64,000 nt of DNA from Niabella agricola (GTDB lineage Bacteria; Bacteroidota; Bacteroidia; Chitinophagales; Chitinophagaceae). The notes beneath the pieces are model-generated. The model ran no database searches, was not told the origin of the DNA, and saw only the letters and a list, made by a program, of their open reading frames with translations. Positions 9,301 through 17,181 of this stretch are shown in pieces. The DNA lies in NCBI RefSeq assembly GCF_021538615.1, contig NZ_JAJHIZ010000003.1, positions 4,464,001-4,528,000 on the forward strand, in the 5' to 3' direction. Position 1 is the first letter of the stretch; every line of letters starts with the position of its first letter. A program made the translations under genes and the position numbers.

Positions 9301-9542
9301 TCCGGGAACTGAATTTGTCATATATCATTCCTCAGAAATTATTAGGTAACGTTTCCAGCGTTATTAAAAAGCTTACAGTTAGTGCTATTGGAAGAAATCT
9401 CTTGATTTTTGTTCCCAAGTCGAATCAATGGGGTGATCCTGAATTTAACTATAGTTCGGACGGGAACACCTACGGGGTAAGCAGCAGTTATCAATCGCCT
9501 GCCTCAAGATTTTATGGTGGAACCATTTCTATCCAATTTTAA
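6348..9542 (+). CDS. SusC/RagA-type TonB-dependent outer-membrane transporter
   Basis: The start is set at the ATG of 6348 (MRKIVLLLLV), which begins a signal peptide ending near AFSQ; an upstream TTG at 6300 is unlikely. The 1064-residue product has a carboxypeptidase-regulatory-like beta domain (about residues 25-95: VTGTVTGESG... NVNLEP), the EVVVTTALGIKR junction typical of SusC, a plug (residues about 105-230, INIRGIRSL, VLDGQP, a degenerate YGPDAVNGVIFINTKRG end) and a long 22-strand-type barrel ending in FYGGTISIQF. With SusD it imports large oligomers across the outer membrane using TonB energy. It heads a SusC-SusD-DUF1735 operon. Its C-terminus is closely related to the truncated SusC at the left edge. 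Confidence 0.95.
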   Translation: MRKIVLLLLVLATFSIEAFSQTKAVTGTVTGESGIAVPFATITEVNTKNAVSADSSGNFSIQVKRGATLEISATGYQTLRRFVGNESIVNVNLEPSQGQTISEVVVTTALGIKRQAKELGYAATTLSNATVTKAKAPNVQQALNGKVSGLNVTTVNSSVFEDAKINIRGIRSLTGNNQPMLVLDGQPTPLSFLSTIAPDDIQDLTISKSSTSAAIYGPDAVNGVIFINTKRGTNGDRPIINFSTSLQMARVAFFPKLQHEFGAGAGEEVDPYGNYLYVPYENQIYGPRFDGSMKMIGRVIEDGSFQEFPYTNQFASDKKKFWNTGMTLQNQFSYMAKNFYFGLTDAKIKGLMPDDKNRRTTFRLNAGNEFNRLSINYGLDYTLQNWDIVNEALMPNVFASGSSYVGSVLFAVMQTPDNVPITRYKDWRNDKWAQYDNYFNDFALNPYWIIGNLRQKGTQHYLVGHADLAFKITSWLKANAKLSSTITSQAYRNTTGPIEVSDWAHANRSATQYTSNPGKVFDGSSLNSRINLDYFLNGENKFGDFNLKYILGGNVRQDKSSSVGAGGNNQIVKGIYNVNLRLGEPTVGANGTFMNRIMSAYGSALLGYKGWAFVEFTGRNDWDSRLSQQNYSVFYPSVNGSLILSDAISSLKNSSLLSYLKVRGGYSKSGNVNLGVYALEPTYSQFSGFPYGTTPGFTAGNVDVDPNLTPEFVKTLEAGVEAGFFKNRINVEATYFNQNNDNQILLVNQSPATGYRGYLTNAASFKNYGVELDLGLTPLVNIGTKGKIDLKINATYNDNEVTKTLNGNTISIGGNGGFIQNSVGSPSVTLVAQEGSHAFMFQGYDYARDPATGKVIVDAVTGYPTQAELTSNIGRTLPLWVVGATPSFSYGNLSLSLTWDYKTGHTYFAGMGSDLDFSGISARSAEYGRQRFVFPNSVYYDEAAKKYVDNKTIMVQDGNYGFWTGGKVNTLIMTNYLSSAAAVRLRELNLSYIIPQKLLGNVSSVIKKLTVSAIGRNLLIFVPKSNQWGDPEFNYSSDGNTYGVSSSYQSPASRFYGGTISIQF

Positions 9543-9561
9543 ACACTTAAATTTTAGACTG

Positions 9562-11082
9562 ATGAAAATAAATCTTAAACGAATTAGTTTATTGCTGGTT
9601 CCAGCATTGATGATGCTGGCATCATGCAAAAAGTTTTTGGATGTGAATCAGAATCCAAACCAGGCTACTGATAAAAATATACCCTACAGGACTTTATTTA
9701 CCGGAGCGCTTGAGTCTGCAGCTGAGCAACAGGCAGGTGGGCCCACTTTTTTGATGCACTGGATGGGGTATTGGGCATCACCTGGAGACTATGCTATTGA
9801 TCAATCTGAAACAACGTATAATGTTCCCAACTCGTTTACAAACGGAGTGTGGACTTCTACTTACGATTTATTATTTGATTTGTATCAGACAAAAACAAAA
9901 GCATTAGCTGAGAAGGATTCGGTAACGGCGGGATGCGCAATGATCCTTTCAGTGCGATACTTTCAGGACCTGGTGGACATTTTTGGAAATGTTCCCTATT
10001 CCCAATGTTTTAACTCTTATAGAACACCGCAGCCCGTATATGATAAAGCTGAGGATATTTATAAAGATTTGTCAAAAGTATTGGATACCGCTGTAAAGTA
10101 TTTAAAGGCAAACATGAATGAATCACAAACGGCGGCATTCAATAAATCAGATATTGCCACTGGTGGAAACCTGGCGAAATGGAATAAGCTAGCCAATACC
10201 TACAGGCTAAGGCTTTGTATCCGGCAATCGGAAGTGGCCGGGTTTAATCCCGCCCCGGAGATTGCTAAGGTCAAGGCAAATGGTGGAGTACTGCTTGCCG
10301 GAGAATCGTTCTCGGTTAATCCTGGTTATACCGATGCAGATAACAAGCAATCGCCTTTCTACGGTAACTTTGCTTATACACCATTAGGAACCGGAGCAAG
10401 CGCAACCGTTCGTGCCAATAACTATATGGCGGATATTTTATTTAATTCCTCTGATTCCAGGTGGCTATATTATTACCGTCCAATTAGCGGTAATATTGTT
10501 GGATGTACTTACGGTCTTGCTAACGGTAACCCAACAGGTGCGTCAAGTTCAATCGTTGGTACCGGCACTGCCAGAAGCGCCACACAAAATGCCTGGATCT
10601 ATCCATCTTTTGAATCCATGTTTTTAAGAGCGGAAGCAATTGCAAGGGGATGGTATGTTGACAACCTCACCAATGCGAAAACGGCTTATGAGCAGGCTGT
10701 AACAGAAAATTATGTATGGCTAAATGTTACAGACGCACAAGAAGATGCAGCATGGTATTTAGACGGAAGTCAAAACCCCGACGGAGCCGAAATCGCTGAT
10801 TTTTCGAATGCAGGAAATACGGCAGCATCCAGGGCTAAATTTATCGCATTTCAAAAATATATAGCGCTTAACAGTATTGATGTGTTTGAAGCGTGGTTTG
10901 ATTTGAACAGGTTACATATGATGCCGGATAACGGCTATATTTCTGTAAATCCTGCGAGAGTTTCAAACACATTGCCTGTTCGGTTGGTATACCCCGATAT
11001 TGAACGCAGGACAAACGCTGCAAACGTTTCAGCACAAGGCAATATCAATATTTTCAACACAAAATTGTTTTGGCAACCATAA
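9562..11082 (+). CDS. SusD/RagB-type nutrient-binding lipoprotein (SusD-like_2 type)
   Basis: The start is placed at ATG 9562, which gives a 506-residue protein with a signal peptide and lipobox (MLASC, then KKFLDVNQNPN). An in-frame GTG at 9514 overlaps susC and would disrupt the signal. The segment VYDKAEDIYKDL, the helix with FLRAEAIARG, and the C-terminal VRLVYPDIERRTNAANV ... KLFWQP mark it as SusD-like_2. It is the surface lid and substrate-capture partner of the SusC just upstream (20 bp). It is similar in layout to the first-cassette SusD and to the remnant at 5391-5900. Confidence 0.93.
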   Translation: MKINLKRISLLLVPALMMLASCKKFLDVNQNPNQATDKNIPYRTLFTGALESAAEQQAGGPTFLMHWMGYWASPGDYAIDQSETTYNVPNSFTNGVWTSTYDLLFDLYQTKTKALAEKDSVTAGCAMILSVRYFQDLVDIFGNVPYSQCFNSYRTPQPVYDKAEDIYKDLSKVLDTAVKYLKANMNESQTAAFNKSDIATGGNLAKWNKLANTYRLRLCIRQSEVAGFNPAPEIAKVKANGGVLLAGESFSVNPGYTDADNKQSPFYGNFAYTPLGTGASATVRANNYMADILFNSSDSRWLYYYRPISGNIVGCTYGLANGNPTGASSSIVGTGTARSATQNAWIYPSFESMFLRAEAIARGWYVDNLTNAKTAYEQAVTENYVWLNVTDAQEDAAWYLDGSQNPDGAEIADFSNAGNTAASRAKFIAFQKYIALNSIDVFEAWFDLNRLHMMPDNGYISVNPARVSNTLPVRLVYPDIERRTNAANVSAQGNINIFNTKLFWQP

Positions 11083-11100
11083 GAATCAAAAATATAAGAA

Positions 11101-11964
11101 ATGAAAAAGTATTTTGCTGTATATATTGCCGGACTGTTATTACTGCCGGTATTGCTGATCAGTTGCTTAAAGGATGATAGTTATGATAGCGGGGCCTATC
11201 AGGCAGTTAGAGACCGGGAAGGAATCAAAGTGATCAGCCTGGGACTGGCTACGACGAGTTCGGATGATTTTGCTTCTGTGGCATTTGACAATTCGAATAA
11301 TGATACAATCGTTAATCTGGTACCCGTGGAGCTCGGGGGCACTTCAAATGCACAGGAAGACATCCATGTTACAGTGGAACAGGACAATAGTCTGGTTACC
11401 AAGTATAATGAGGAGCATGAAGAAGAATACCTGGTTCCTAATAATGTGACGATTGTTAACCCGGTTGTTATCATTCCTAAAGGAGGCCGGGTTGGATTTC
11501 TCCAGGTGAAATTTAAGCCAAGCAATCTGATCGGTATTAGTTACGCTCTTGGATTCAAAATAAAAAGCGTTAGTGAAGCGGGTTATAATATTGGCAATTA
11601 TAATAGTGGTGTTGCGGCGATTGTGATCAAGAACAAATACGACGGAGTTTATTTGGCTTCTGGTGTATTTACACACCCGACACTGGGTGGTAATTTCAGC
11701 AACAAGGAATGGAAAATGATCACTACAAGCGCAAATGCTTTGCAATTCCAGTTGAATACGACGGCATTATTTTCGGTTGTGGTTGATGTTGAAATTAAAG
11801 CAGATAATAAACTAGCAATCACATCATCCAGCGTTGTATTGACGCCGTATGATCCTGCGAAGAACTATTACGACCCAGCAACGAGAACGTTTCATATGGA
11901 GTTTGGGTATAGTGGTAATACCAGGTATATGGTGGCGACCGCTGTATATAATCGTCCGAGATAA
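11101..11964 (+). CDS. DUF1735-type lipoprotein of a SUS operon
   Basis: The 287-residue lipoprotein begins with a signal peptide and lipobox (LLISC) followed by LKDDS, the same mature N-terminus as its paralog at 2386-3372. The N-terminal half has the DUF1735 pattern (a DTIVNLVPVELGG strand, IHVTVEQD, VIIPKGG) and the C-terminal half is beta-rich after a KNKYDGVY block. It is the third gene of the operon, 18 bp behind susD, and is probably a surface-exposed accessory binding protein. A strong terminator follows. Confidence 0.82.
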   Translation: MKKYFAVYIAGLLLLPVLLISCLKDDSYDSGAYQAVRDREGIKVISLGLATTSSDDFASVAFDNSNNDTIVNLVPVELGGTSNAQEDIHVTVEQDNSLVTKYNEEHEEEYLVPNNVTIVNPVVIIPKGGRVGFLQVKFKPSNLIGISYALGFKIKSVSEAGYNIGNYNSGVAAIVIKNKYDGVYLASGVFTHPTLGGNFSNKEWKMITTSANALQFQLNTTALFSVVVDVEIKADNKLAITSSSVVLTPYDPAKNYYDPATRTFHMEFGYSGNTRYMVATAVYNRPR

Positions 11965-11987
11965 TATCTTTAAAATACGTTAGATTG

Positions 11988-12014
11988 AACCGCTCCAAAA
12001 TGGAGCGGTTTTTT
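11988..12014 (+). terminator. Rho-independent terminator of the second SUS operon
   Basis: A perfect 10-bp stem (AACCGCTCCA at 11988-11997, TGGAGCGGTT at 12001-12010) with an AAA loop and a T-run through 12014. Confidence 0.93.
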
Positions 12015-12111
12015 GTTATTTCGGAATTCCGGTTATTTTATAATGACTCAGTTTTGGGGTTTTCAAAGAACGATATGAAGGCCGTCGTGAAACGGAATAA
12101 CTATGCATTGA

Positions 12112-12414
12112 TCCGGCCAGACAATTTACTCTGATGATTACAGTTTTGCATTGGTGGACGATGGGGGGCCAAACTGGTATGGGGGTGTTGTTGGGATTGG
12201 AGATCAAAACGTATCCGGTATGACTGTTGAGTTGTATTCAAAATCCAACATTACTATAGTGGCTCTGAATGTACTTCCAAGTGACCAAACCCAGGTCAAT
12301 ATTAAACCAAGCACGGGTTCTGCAGTATCGAAAGTCAAGTTCACGGGCTGTAATGGCACGCTTACAAAGCTGGTTTATATAAGAGGGCCCTATGGTCCAC
12401 CAGTATATATATGA
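12112..12414 (+). pseudogene. Possible gene fragment of unknown family
   Basis: A frame of about 100 codons is open between a TGA at 12109 and the stop at 12412-12414. The translation is protein-like and beta-rich (YSFALVDDGGPNWYGG, TVELYSKSNITIVALN), but there is no ATG near the left end: the first possible start is TTG at 12151, and the reading frame seems to continue upstream of it. I recognise no family. It could be a 5'-truncated gene left between the SUS operon terminator and the DUF3467 gene. Confidence 0.3.
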
Positions 12415-12484
12415 TTCTTGGTTAATGAACAGGATTGCTGTAGAAAATACATTAAGGGCGCCTTTTTAGAGCGGCCTTTTTTAC

Positions 12485-12492
12485 TACCTTCG
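12485..12492 (+). promoter_or_regulatory. Bacteroidota-type -7 element for the DUF3467 gene
   Basis: TACCTTCG matches TAnnTTTG with one change and lies 15 bp before ATG 12508. No convincing -33 TTG is seen. Confidence 0.4.
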
Positions 12493-12507
12493 CCCAAATA
12501 CAATACA

Positions 12508-12816
12508 ATGAGCGAACAACCATCCAACCAGTTAAATATAGAAATTTCGGAAGAAGTAGCGGAAGGTACGTATGCCAACCTGGCGATCATTACTCATTCG
12601 ATGGCGGAATTTGTGATCGATTTTGTAAATGTGATGCCGGGAACACCCAAGAGTAAGGTGAAATCGAGGATCGTATTTACTCCCCAGCATGCCAAGCGTT
12701 TTATGAAGGCCCTGATCGATAATATTGAGAAATTCGAGGCTACACAGGGTGTGATCAAGGACTTGGATGAAATGCAATTGCCGGTGAACTTTGGCGGACC
12801 AACGGCACAGGCCTAA
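12508..12816 (+). CDS. DUF3467 family protein
   Basis: The 102-residue cytoplasmic protein matches the DUF3467 pattern: IEISEEVAEGTYANLAIITHS, then FVIDFVNVMPG and a VFTPQHAKRFMKALIDNI helix. This family is small, widespread in Bacteroidota and of unknown role. The start at ATG 12508 follows a -7-like element; an upstream in-frame start at 12418 adds 30 residues not seen in the family. It is a single-gene unit. Confidence 0.85.
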   Translation: MSEQPSNQLNIEISEEVAEGTYANLAIITHSMAEFVIDFVNVMPGTPKSKVKSRIVFTPQHAKRFMKALIDNIEKFEATQGVIKDLDEMQLPVNFGGPTAQA

Positions 12817-12942
12817 CCAATGCTGTTTCAGGTTTAAAAGTTTAAGGTTCCTGGTTGATGTCTTCGTTCACAGATTACGGATCGATCCGGCCTCTTAGAC
12901 CAGTAATGCATTACATAGCAATCAAAATCAGAAACCGTAAAC

Positions 12943-13329
12943 TTATCGCCTTCTTGCGCGGCGGGGAACTTCGGCCTCATATTTCGGTAGAGGGGGGTCA
13001 GGTTTTTGTTTGATCCAGATCACGATGTTGCGCGTCATTTTAGGATTGCTTTTCAAAGCCGCGGTGATAGAAACTTTTTGCGCGGCGGGTGCTTCGGGCA
13101 ATACCAGGCTGTTACCTTCAAACTTTCCATAGTCGGTAGTAAACCGCAGTTCCTTGTCGGTAAGGGGTTGCCAGCTGCCGTCACTCATTTTTCCGTCTAC
13201 ATTAATATAATTATAGGTGCCCTTTTTCAGGCTGTCTGTATACAGATGAAAATGAATGCTTTCAATCTGCTGCGCGTTGGTGGCATTGATTACCAACATC
13301 CATAAAAGAAAAACACCGGCCTGTTTCAT
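12943..13329 (-). CDS. Small secreted protein of unknown function
   Basis: Choosing the internal ATG at 13329 gives 128 residues with a clear signal peptide (MKQAGVFLLWMLVINATNA). The mature part has beta-strand character (FHLYTDSLKKGTYNYINVDG, ... RNIVIWIKQ) and ends in a very basic tail (PRRARRR). The pattern resembles an Ig-like or Big-type single domain, but I cannot name a family. It is the downstream gene of a probable two-gene unit with the ankyrin protein, 52 bp apart. Confidence 0.7.
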   Translation of the reverse strand: MKQAGVFLLWMLVINATNAQQIESIHFHLYTDSLKKGTYNYINVDGKMSDGSWQPLTDKELRFTTDYGKFEGNSLVLPEAPAAQKVSITAALKSNPKMTRNIVIWIKQKPDPPLPKYEAEVPRRARRR

Positions 13330-13381
13330 AATTCTTAAACAACTGGTTTCTTGTAAGACGCAGTATCGGAGCAAAAGGTTG

Positions 13382-13984
13382 TTATGGAAGAGCGCCGGCG
13401 GCTTTTAGTAATGCCGCTATTTTGGGATATTCCAGGCGCTGTGCATGCGCCAGAGGGGATACGCCCTTTTTATCCGGGAGGTTTACATCGCAGCCTCCGG
13501 CAATGAGCGCTGCAACAACAGGGGCATGTGTGGCGTCGCCTTCTCCCAGGATAATAGCTTCCAGCAAGGCAGTCCAGCCCAGGTTATTCACATGATCAAC
13601 AGGGAAGCCAGGGGTGTTCGCCAGCAACCGTACCACGTCCAGGTGGGCTTTTTCAGCTGCCGGAATCAGCGCCGTACCACCGTAGCGGTTAAAAATCCTG
13701 AAATCGGCGCCATGTTCCAGGCAAGCTGCTACCACGGTGGTAAATCCCTGTGCACCAGCATATAAAAACGGTGTATAAAGTACCATATCCTGGGCATTCA
13801 CATTGGCTCCATGTGCAATCAACAGCAGGGCCGTTTCTACCTGCTTTTTGTATAAGGCATATAGCAGCGGTGTTTGTCCTTCCGGATTGCTTCTTTCCAG
13901 GTTGGGGCTGCGGGTTAGGGCTTCTTTTATATACCCGGTGTTACCATCGTCAATGCACCGGAAAAGATCAATTGTTCCTTTCAT
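13382..13984 (-). CDS. Ankyrin-repeat protein
   Basis: The 200-residue protein consists almost wholly of ankyrin repeats, about five to six: GQTPLLYALYKKQVETALLL, then D-x-x-LYTPFLYAGAQG, YGGTALIPAAEKAHLDVVRLL, LGWTALLEAIILGEG and KGVSPLAHAQRLEYPKIAALL. It has no signal peptide, so it is probably a cytosolic protein-binding module. Partner unknown. It lies upstream of, and may be cotranscribed with, the small secreted protein at 12943-13329. Confidence 0.9.
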   Translation of the reverse strand: MKGTIDLFRCIDDGNTGYIKEALTRSPNLERSNPEGQTPLLYALYKKQVETALLLIAHGANVNAQDMVLYTPFLYAGAQGFTTVVAACLEHGADFRIFNRYGGTALIPAAEKAHLDVVRLLANTPGFPVDHVNNLGWTALLEAIILGEGDATHAPVVAALIAGGCDVNLPDKKGVSPLAHAQRLEYPKIAALLKAAGALP

Positions 13985-14132
13985 CCTTTTTATTAAACAC
14001 GTTATTATTGTTATAGCATTTTGCTGTGTTTACAATAATAAGTTGTTTTTAGAATATATACGCGAATTACTTTCGAACGTTCGTTTTCTGTTTCCGCCTG
14101 TTTTTTTAGTTTTTTATTGCGAACTTTGAACG

Positions 14133-15173
14133 ATGCGGGTATCCAAAAAAGACGCAGAAATAATCCATAATGCCATTGACCGGTGGGAGGAAGAAAAGGT
14201 GGTTGATTCGGAAAAAGCAGACCAGTTGCGAAACGCTGTGACTGTATATAAAGACGACCTGGGATCTTTTACCTTTTATGCTTTTGTGGCAGCCGTTTCC
14301 TGCGCTATTCTTGCATTTGGAGCCATTGTACTGGATGAAAAATGGATTGAACGGCTTCGCCGGTTCTTCGCGTTTTCGGAAGTTCTGATCGGGAGCATTT
14401 TTTTGTTGCTTTCTATTTTGTTGATCTGGTTCGCCCGGAAGCGAAAACAAAAGCATCCCGACGCGGCCCTGAGCAATGAAAGCTTTAACATCCTTGCAGT
14501 GTTAAGCCTGGGAATTGCCATTACCTATTTGACCCGCGGCCTGGGGGATGGATACCGGTTTTATGGGTTGGTCGTTTTTGCACTGGCCGTCAGTTATGGT
14601 TTTGCAGCTACCTACCTGCAATCAAAACTGGTATGGGTCTGTGCCTTGCTGGCGCTTGTCGTAAGCTGGTGTATTCAAACCTGGACATGGTCGGCTCCGG
14701 CGCATTTGTATTTCCTGGGAATGAATTATCCGTTGCGGATGACGATTTTCTGCGCGGTGCTGCTGGCGGTAACCGGTTTTTCAGGCCGGCGGCTGCAAAC
14801 AACCCAACTACCTTTTTACGAGATCACGATCTATTTCTTTTGGATCTTCTTCCTGCTGTCGGGTTTGTTCCTGTCTGTATCGGGAAACCTTAGTTATGAT
14901 GTATGGAGCAATATCCGCCAGGGACGTCTTTTCCCTTGGGCACTCGGTTATACCCTGCTGTTGTGCGGCCTTATTGTATATGCTTATAAGTTTAAGGACG
15001 AGCTGTTCCGTGACCTGGTATTGCTGTTCTTTCTGCTGAATATCTATACCCGGTATTTTGAATATTTCTGGGATAAAACCAATAAAGGGATCTTTTTTGC
15101 CATCCTGGCGCTTTCTTTTTGGCTGATCGGCCGCAAAACGGAGCAGCTGCGCAAGCGTTTTATGAAAGGGTAG
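14133..15173 (+). CDS. DUF2157-like integral membrane protein
   Basis: The 346-residue protein has a soluble N-terminal helix of about 45 residues (DRWEEEKVVDSEKADQLRN) of the kind that opens DUF2157 proteins, then about nine to ten hydrophobic membrane segments separated by short loops. No transport or catalytic motif is apparent. It stands alone, divergent from the ankyrin gene and convergent with the barrel protein at 15346-15960. The family name is a pattern-based guess. Confidence 0.75.
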   Translation: MRVSKKDAEIIHNAIDRWEEEKVVDSEKADQLRNAVTVYKDDLGSFTFYAFVAAVSCAILAFGAIVLDEKWIERLRRFFAFSEVLIGSIFLLLSILLIWFARKRKQKHPDAALSNESFNILAVLSLGIAITYLTRGLGDGYRFYGLVVFALAVSYGFAATYLQSKLVWVCALLALVVSWCIQTWTWSAPAHLYFLGMNYPLRMTIFCAVLLAVTGFSGRRLQTTQLPFYEITIYFFWIFFLLSGLFLSVSGNLSYDVWSNIRQGRLFPWALGYTLLLCGLIVYAYKFKDELFRDLVLLFFLLNIYTRYFEYFWDKTNKGIFFAILALSFWLIGRKTEQLRKRFMKG

Positions 15174-15345
15174 TGACAGCCGCCAGTTCCCGGCGATCGA
15201 TCCTGTTACCAGTCGTGCATTACAGCTGGTGTTCCTGGTTTCATGTTTCGGCGTTAATCGATACGGATGGCGCATTTGGGTTTTAGCGGCCGCATCGGCA
15301 TCAGATATGTACAGGTACCAAAAGCTAACCGTTGACAATAAACAA

Positions 15346-15960
15346 TTAAAACATCAACCCCAACCCCAATGTTCCGCCGGCAACTGTATGATCGCCATAG
15401 CGCTGGGCTTTAAAATTCAACGAAGGAACCAGCGAAATAAGGTCGCTCAGGTAAAATTTATAGGCAGCACCCAGTTTGATGAACGGGCCGCCGTTGAAAA
15501 AAGGCTTATGGTCTTTATTGCTGGCTTGTAAGGAAGGGGCATACCCGGCATTCACAAGAAACATTGTGCCGTTGATACTGTTCCTGGGATAGTACCGGAA
15601 ATCGGCAAAAATGGGAAGTGAAGTAATCCGCGCTCCATGAAATTGCAGGGTATCATCCGATACTGCAGCCGACGGATAATATTTGTAATGCGAAAACTGC
15701 AAACCTACACCAAGGCCGATCGAAAACTGAGGATTTACAAAATAACCGTTGACGGTCTGCATTTCAAACCCTGCTTTAAACCGGGCATTCCCTTCGTTCA
15801 GCATGGCAGAATCAATGGACCACATTACCTGTAATTCCGCCGGAGTGGTAATATTAAAATAGCCCTTTTCCTGTTTTGTTTTTAAGGATTGTCCCTGTGT
15901 AACGGTGCATACGCAAAGAAGCAACGGTAACACCAGCACGCGGTGGATAAATTGTAGCAT
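15346..15960 (-). CDS. Outer-membrane beta-barrel protein
   Basis: The 204-residue protein has a signal peptide ending near TQGQ and then strongly alternating amphipathic strands rich in Tyr, Phe and Gly, such as FSIGLGVGLQFSHYKYY, ITSLPIFADFRYY and GPFIKLGAAYKFYLSDL, ending in LGLGLMF with a terminal Phe. This is the signature of a small 8-stranded outer-membrane barrel of the OmpA-like/PorT type. The function is unknown. It is transcribed alone, divergent from the phosphodiester glycosidase gene. Confidence 0.75.
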   Translation of the reverse strand: MLQFIHRVLVLPLLLCVCTVTQGQSLKTKQEKGYFNITTPAELQVMWSIDSAMLNEGNARFKAGFEMQTVNGYFVNPQFSIGLGVGLQFSHYKYYPSAAVSDDTLQFHGARITSLPIFADFRYYPRNSINGTMFLVNAGYAPSLQASNKDHKPFFNGGPFIKLGAAYKFYLSDLISLVPSLNFKAQRYGDHTVAGGTLGLGLMF

Positions 15961-16171
15961 GGTCGATCGTTTAATGGTTGATGAAGGTACGTAGCGGGCC
16001 GGATCCCCGGTAACAACTGTTTCCCAACCGTATCATAAATACGTGCAGGTTTATTTAAAACAGGCTGTTGATACATAAAGCGACCCGTTATTAAAATTAC
16101 ATTATAGTTTTCTTTAATCAAAATAATGCGACAAAAACATTGCATTTTTGTACCCCAAAAAATTCAAAACG

Positions 16172-17041
16172 ATGTTTACCGGTTGCATAGCCCGGAAGGG
16201 TGCTTTTTTACTGTTGTTGACAATGGGCTTTTTAATGGCTGCAGCACAGGATATGGATTCGGTTCAGTTTGTAAAAGCGGCCTGGAAAAAAGAACGTTTG
16301 GGAGCCGGCGTGCAGTTGTACACCCGGCAGTTCACAGATAAAGCGCTTTTTGCTTCCAACCAGTTTATTGTTTATGCGGTAATAAAAAACAGGGGTAGAA
16401 AAAAACGGTTTCATATAGCTGCCGAAAAAAAAATGTTGAAACCGGTATCCGTTTTCGCAAGGGAGGCGAATGCGATTGTTGCCGTGAATGGCAATTTTTT
16501 TAATACAAAAGACGGTGGTTCGGTAGACTATGTGAAAACCGATGGTCGTTTGATCAGCGAAAACCTTGTGGGAGGCGGTGGAAAACTCAGCGCCCACCAG
16601 CGGTCTGCCATAGCCATAAAAAGAGGAAAATTATCCATTGTTGCCGGCAATGACAAGGCAGACTGGCCGGATGCCATTGCCGCCAGCTCGGTTATGGCCA
16701 ACGGCCCTTTACTAACCCTGGATGCGGTGGACCAGGTAATGGATGCCTCGGCTTTTTCGCGGAACCGGCATCCCCGTACTGCGGTGGGCCTTACAAAAAG
16801 AGGTAAGGTGATCCTGCTGGTAGCCGATGGACGGTATACAAATGCTGCAGGCTTGAGCCTCGGTGAATTACAAAAAATCATGCGTTGGCTTAACTGTAGC
16901 TCCGCTATCAATTTCGATGGGGGCGGCTCTTCCACTTTGTGGACCCGGAAAAGGGGCGTGGTCAATCATCCTTCGGATAATAAAAAATGGGATCATGAAG
17001 GCGAGCGGCCTGTCGCTAACGTGTTGTATTACAGCAAATAA
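16172..17041 (+). CDS. Phosphodiester glycosidase family (NAGPA-like) secreted protein
   Basis: The start at ATG 16172 gives a signal peptide (MFTGCIARKGAFLLLL ... AAAQ); an upstream TTG at 16148 does not. The 289-residue product has all blocks of the NAGPA domain: AVNGNFFNT, the NGPLL segment, HPRTAVGLT, a VADGRY segment, GLSLGEL and INFDGGGSSTLW near the end. The family includes the lysosomal uncovering enzyme and bacterial exopolysaccharide-associated proteins that cleave sugar phosphodiesters. Here it should act in the periplasm or outside the cell. It precedes atpG by 140 bp, but a separate -7 element lies between them. Confidence 0.93.
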   Translation: MFTGCIARKGAFLLLLTMGFLMAAAQDMDSVQFVKAAWKKERLGAGVQLYTRQFTDKALFASNQFIVYAVIKNRGRKKRFHIAAEKKMLKPVSVFAREANAIVAVNGNFFNTKDGGSVDYVKTDGRLISENLVGGGGKLSAHQRSAIAIKRGKLSIVAGNDKADWPDAIAASSVMANGPLLTLDAVDQVMDASAFSRNRHPRTAVGLTKRGKVILLVADGRYTNAAGLSLGELQKIMRWLNCSSAINFDGGGSSTLWTRKRGVVNHPSDNKKWDHEGERPVANVLYYSK

Positions 17042-17128
17042 TCCACTTGATATCGGAATTTATCCGACCTTTTTCCACATGGTATTCAATTTGCCGCGCT
17101 CAGATATGGAAATCTGGCAATTAGCGCG

Positions 17129-17136
17129 TACTTTTG
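17129..17136 (+). promoter_or_regulatory. -7 promoter element for atpG
   Basis: TACTTTTG is an exact match to TAnnTTTG and stands 45 bp before the atpG ATG. The usual TTG about 18 bp upstream is not seen. Confidence 0.55.
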
Positions 17137-17181
17137 CGCCTTAAAATCACGGATATTCAGCATTAAAACAGTCAGAAAACT

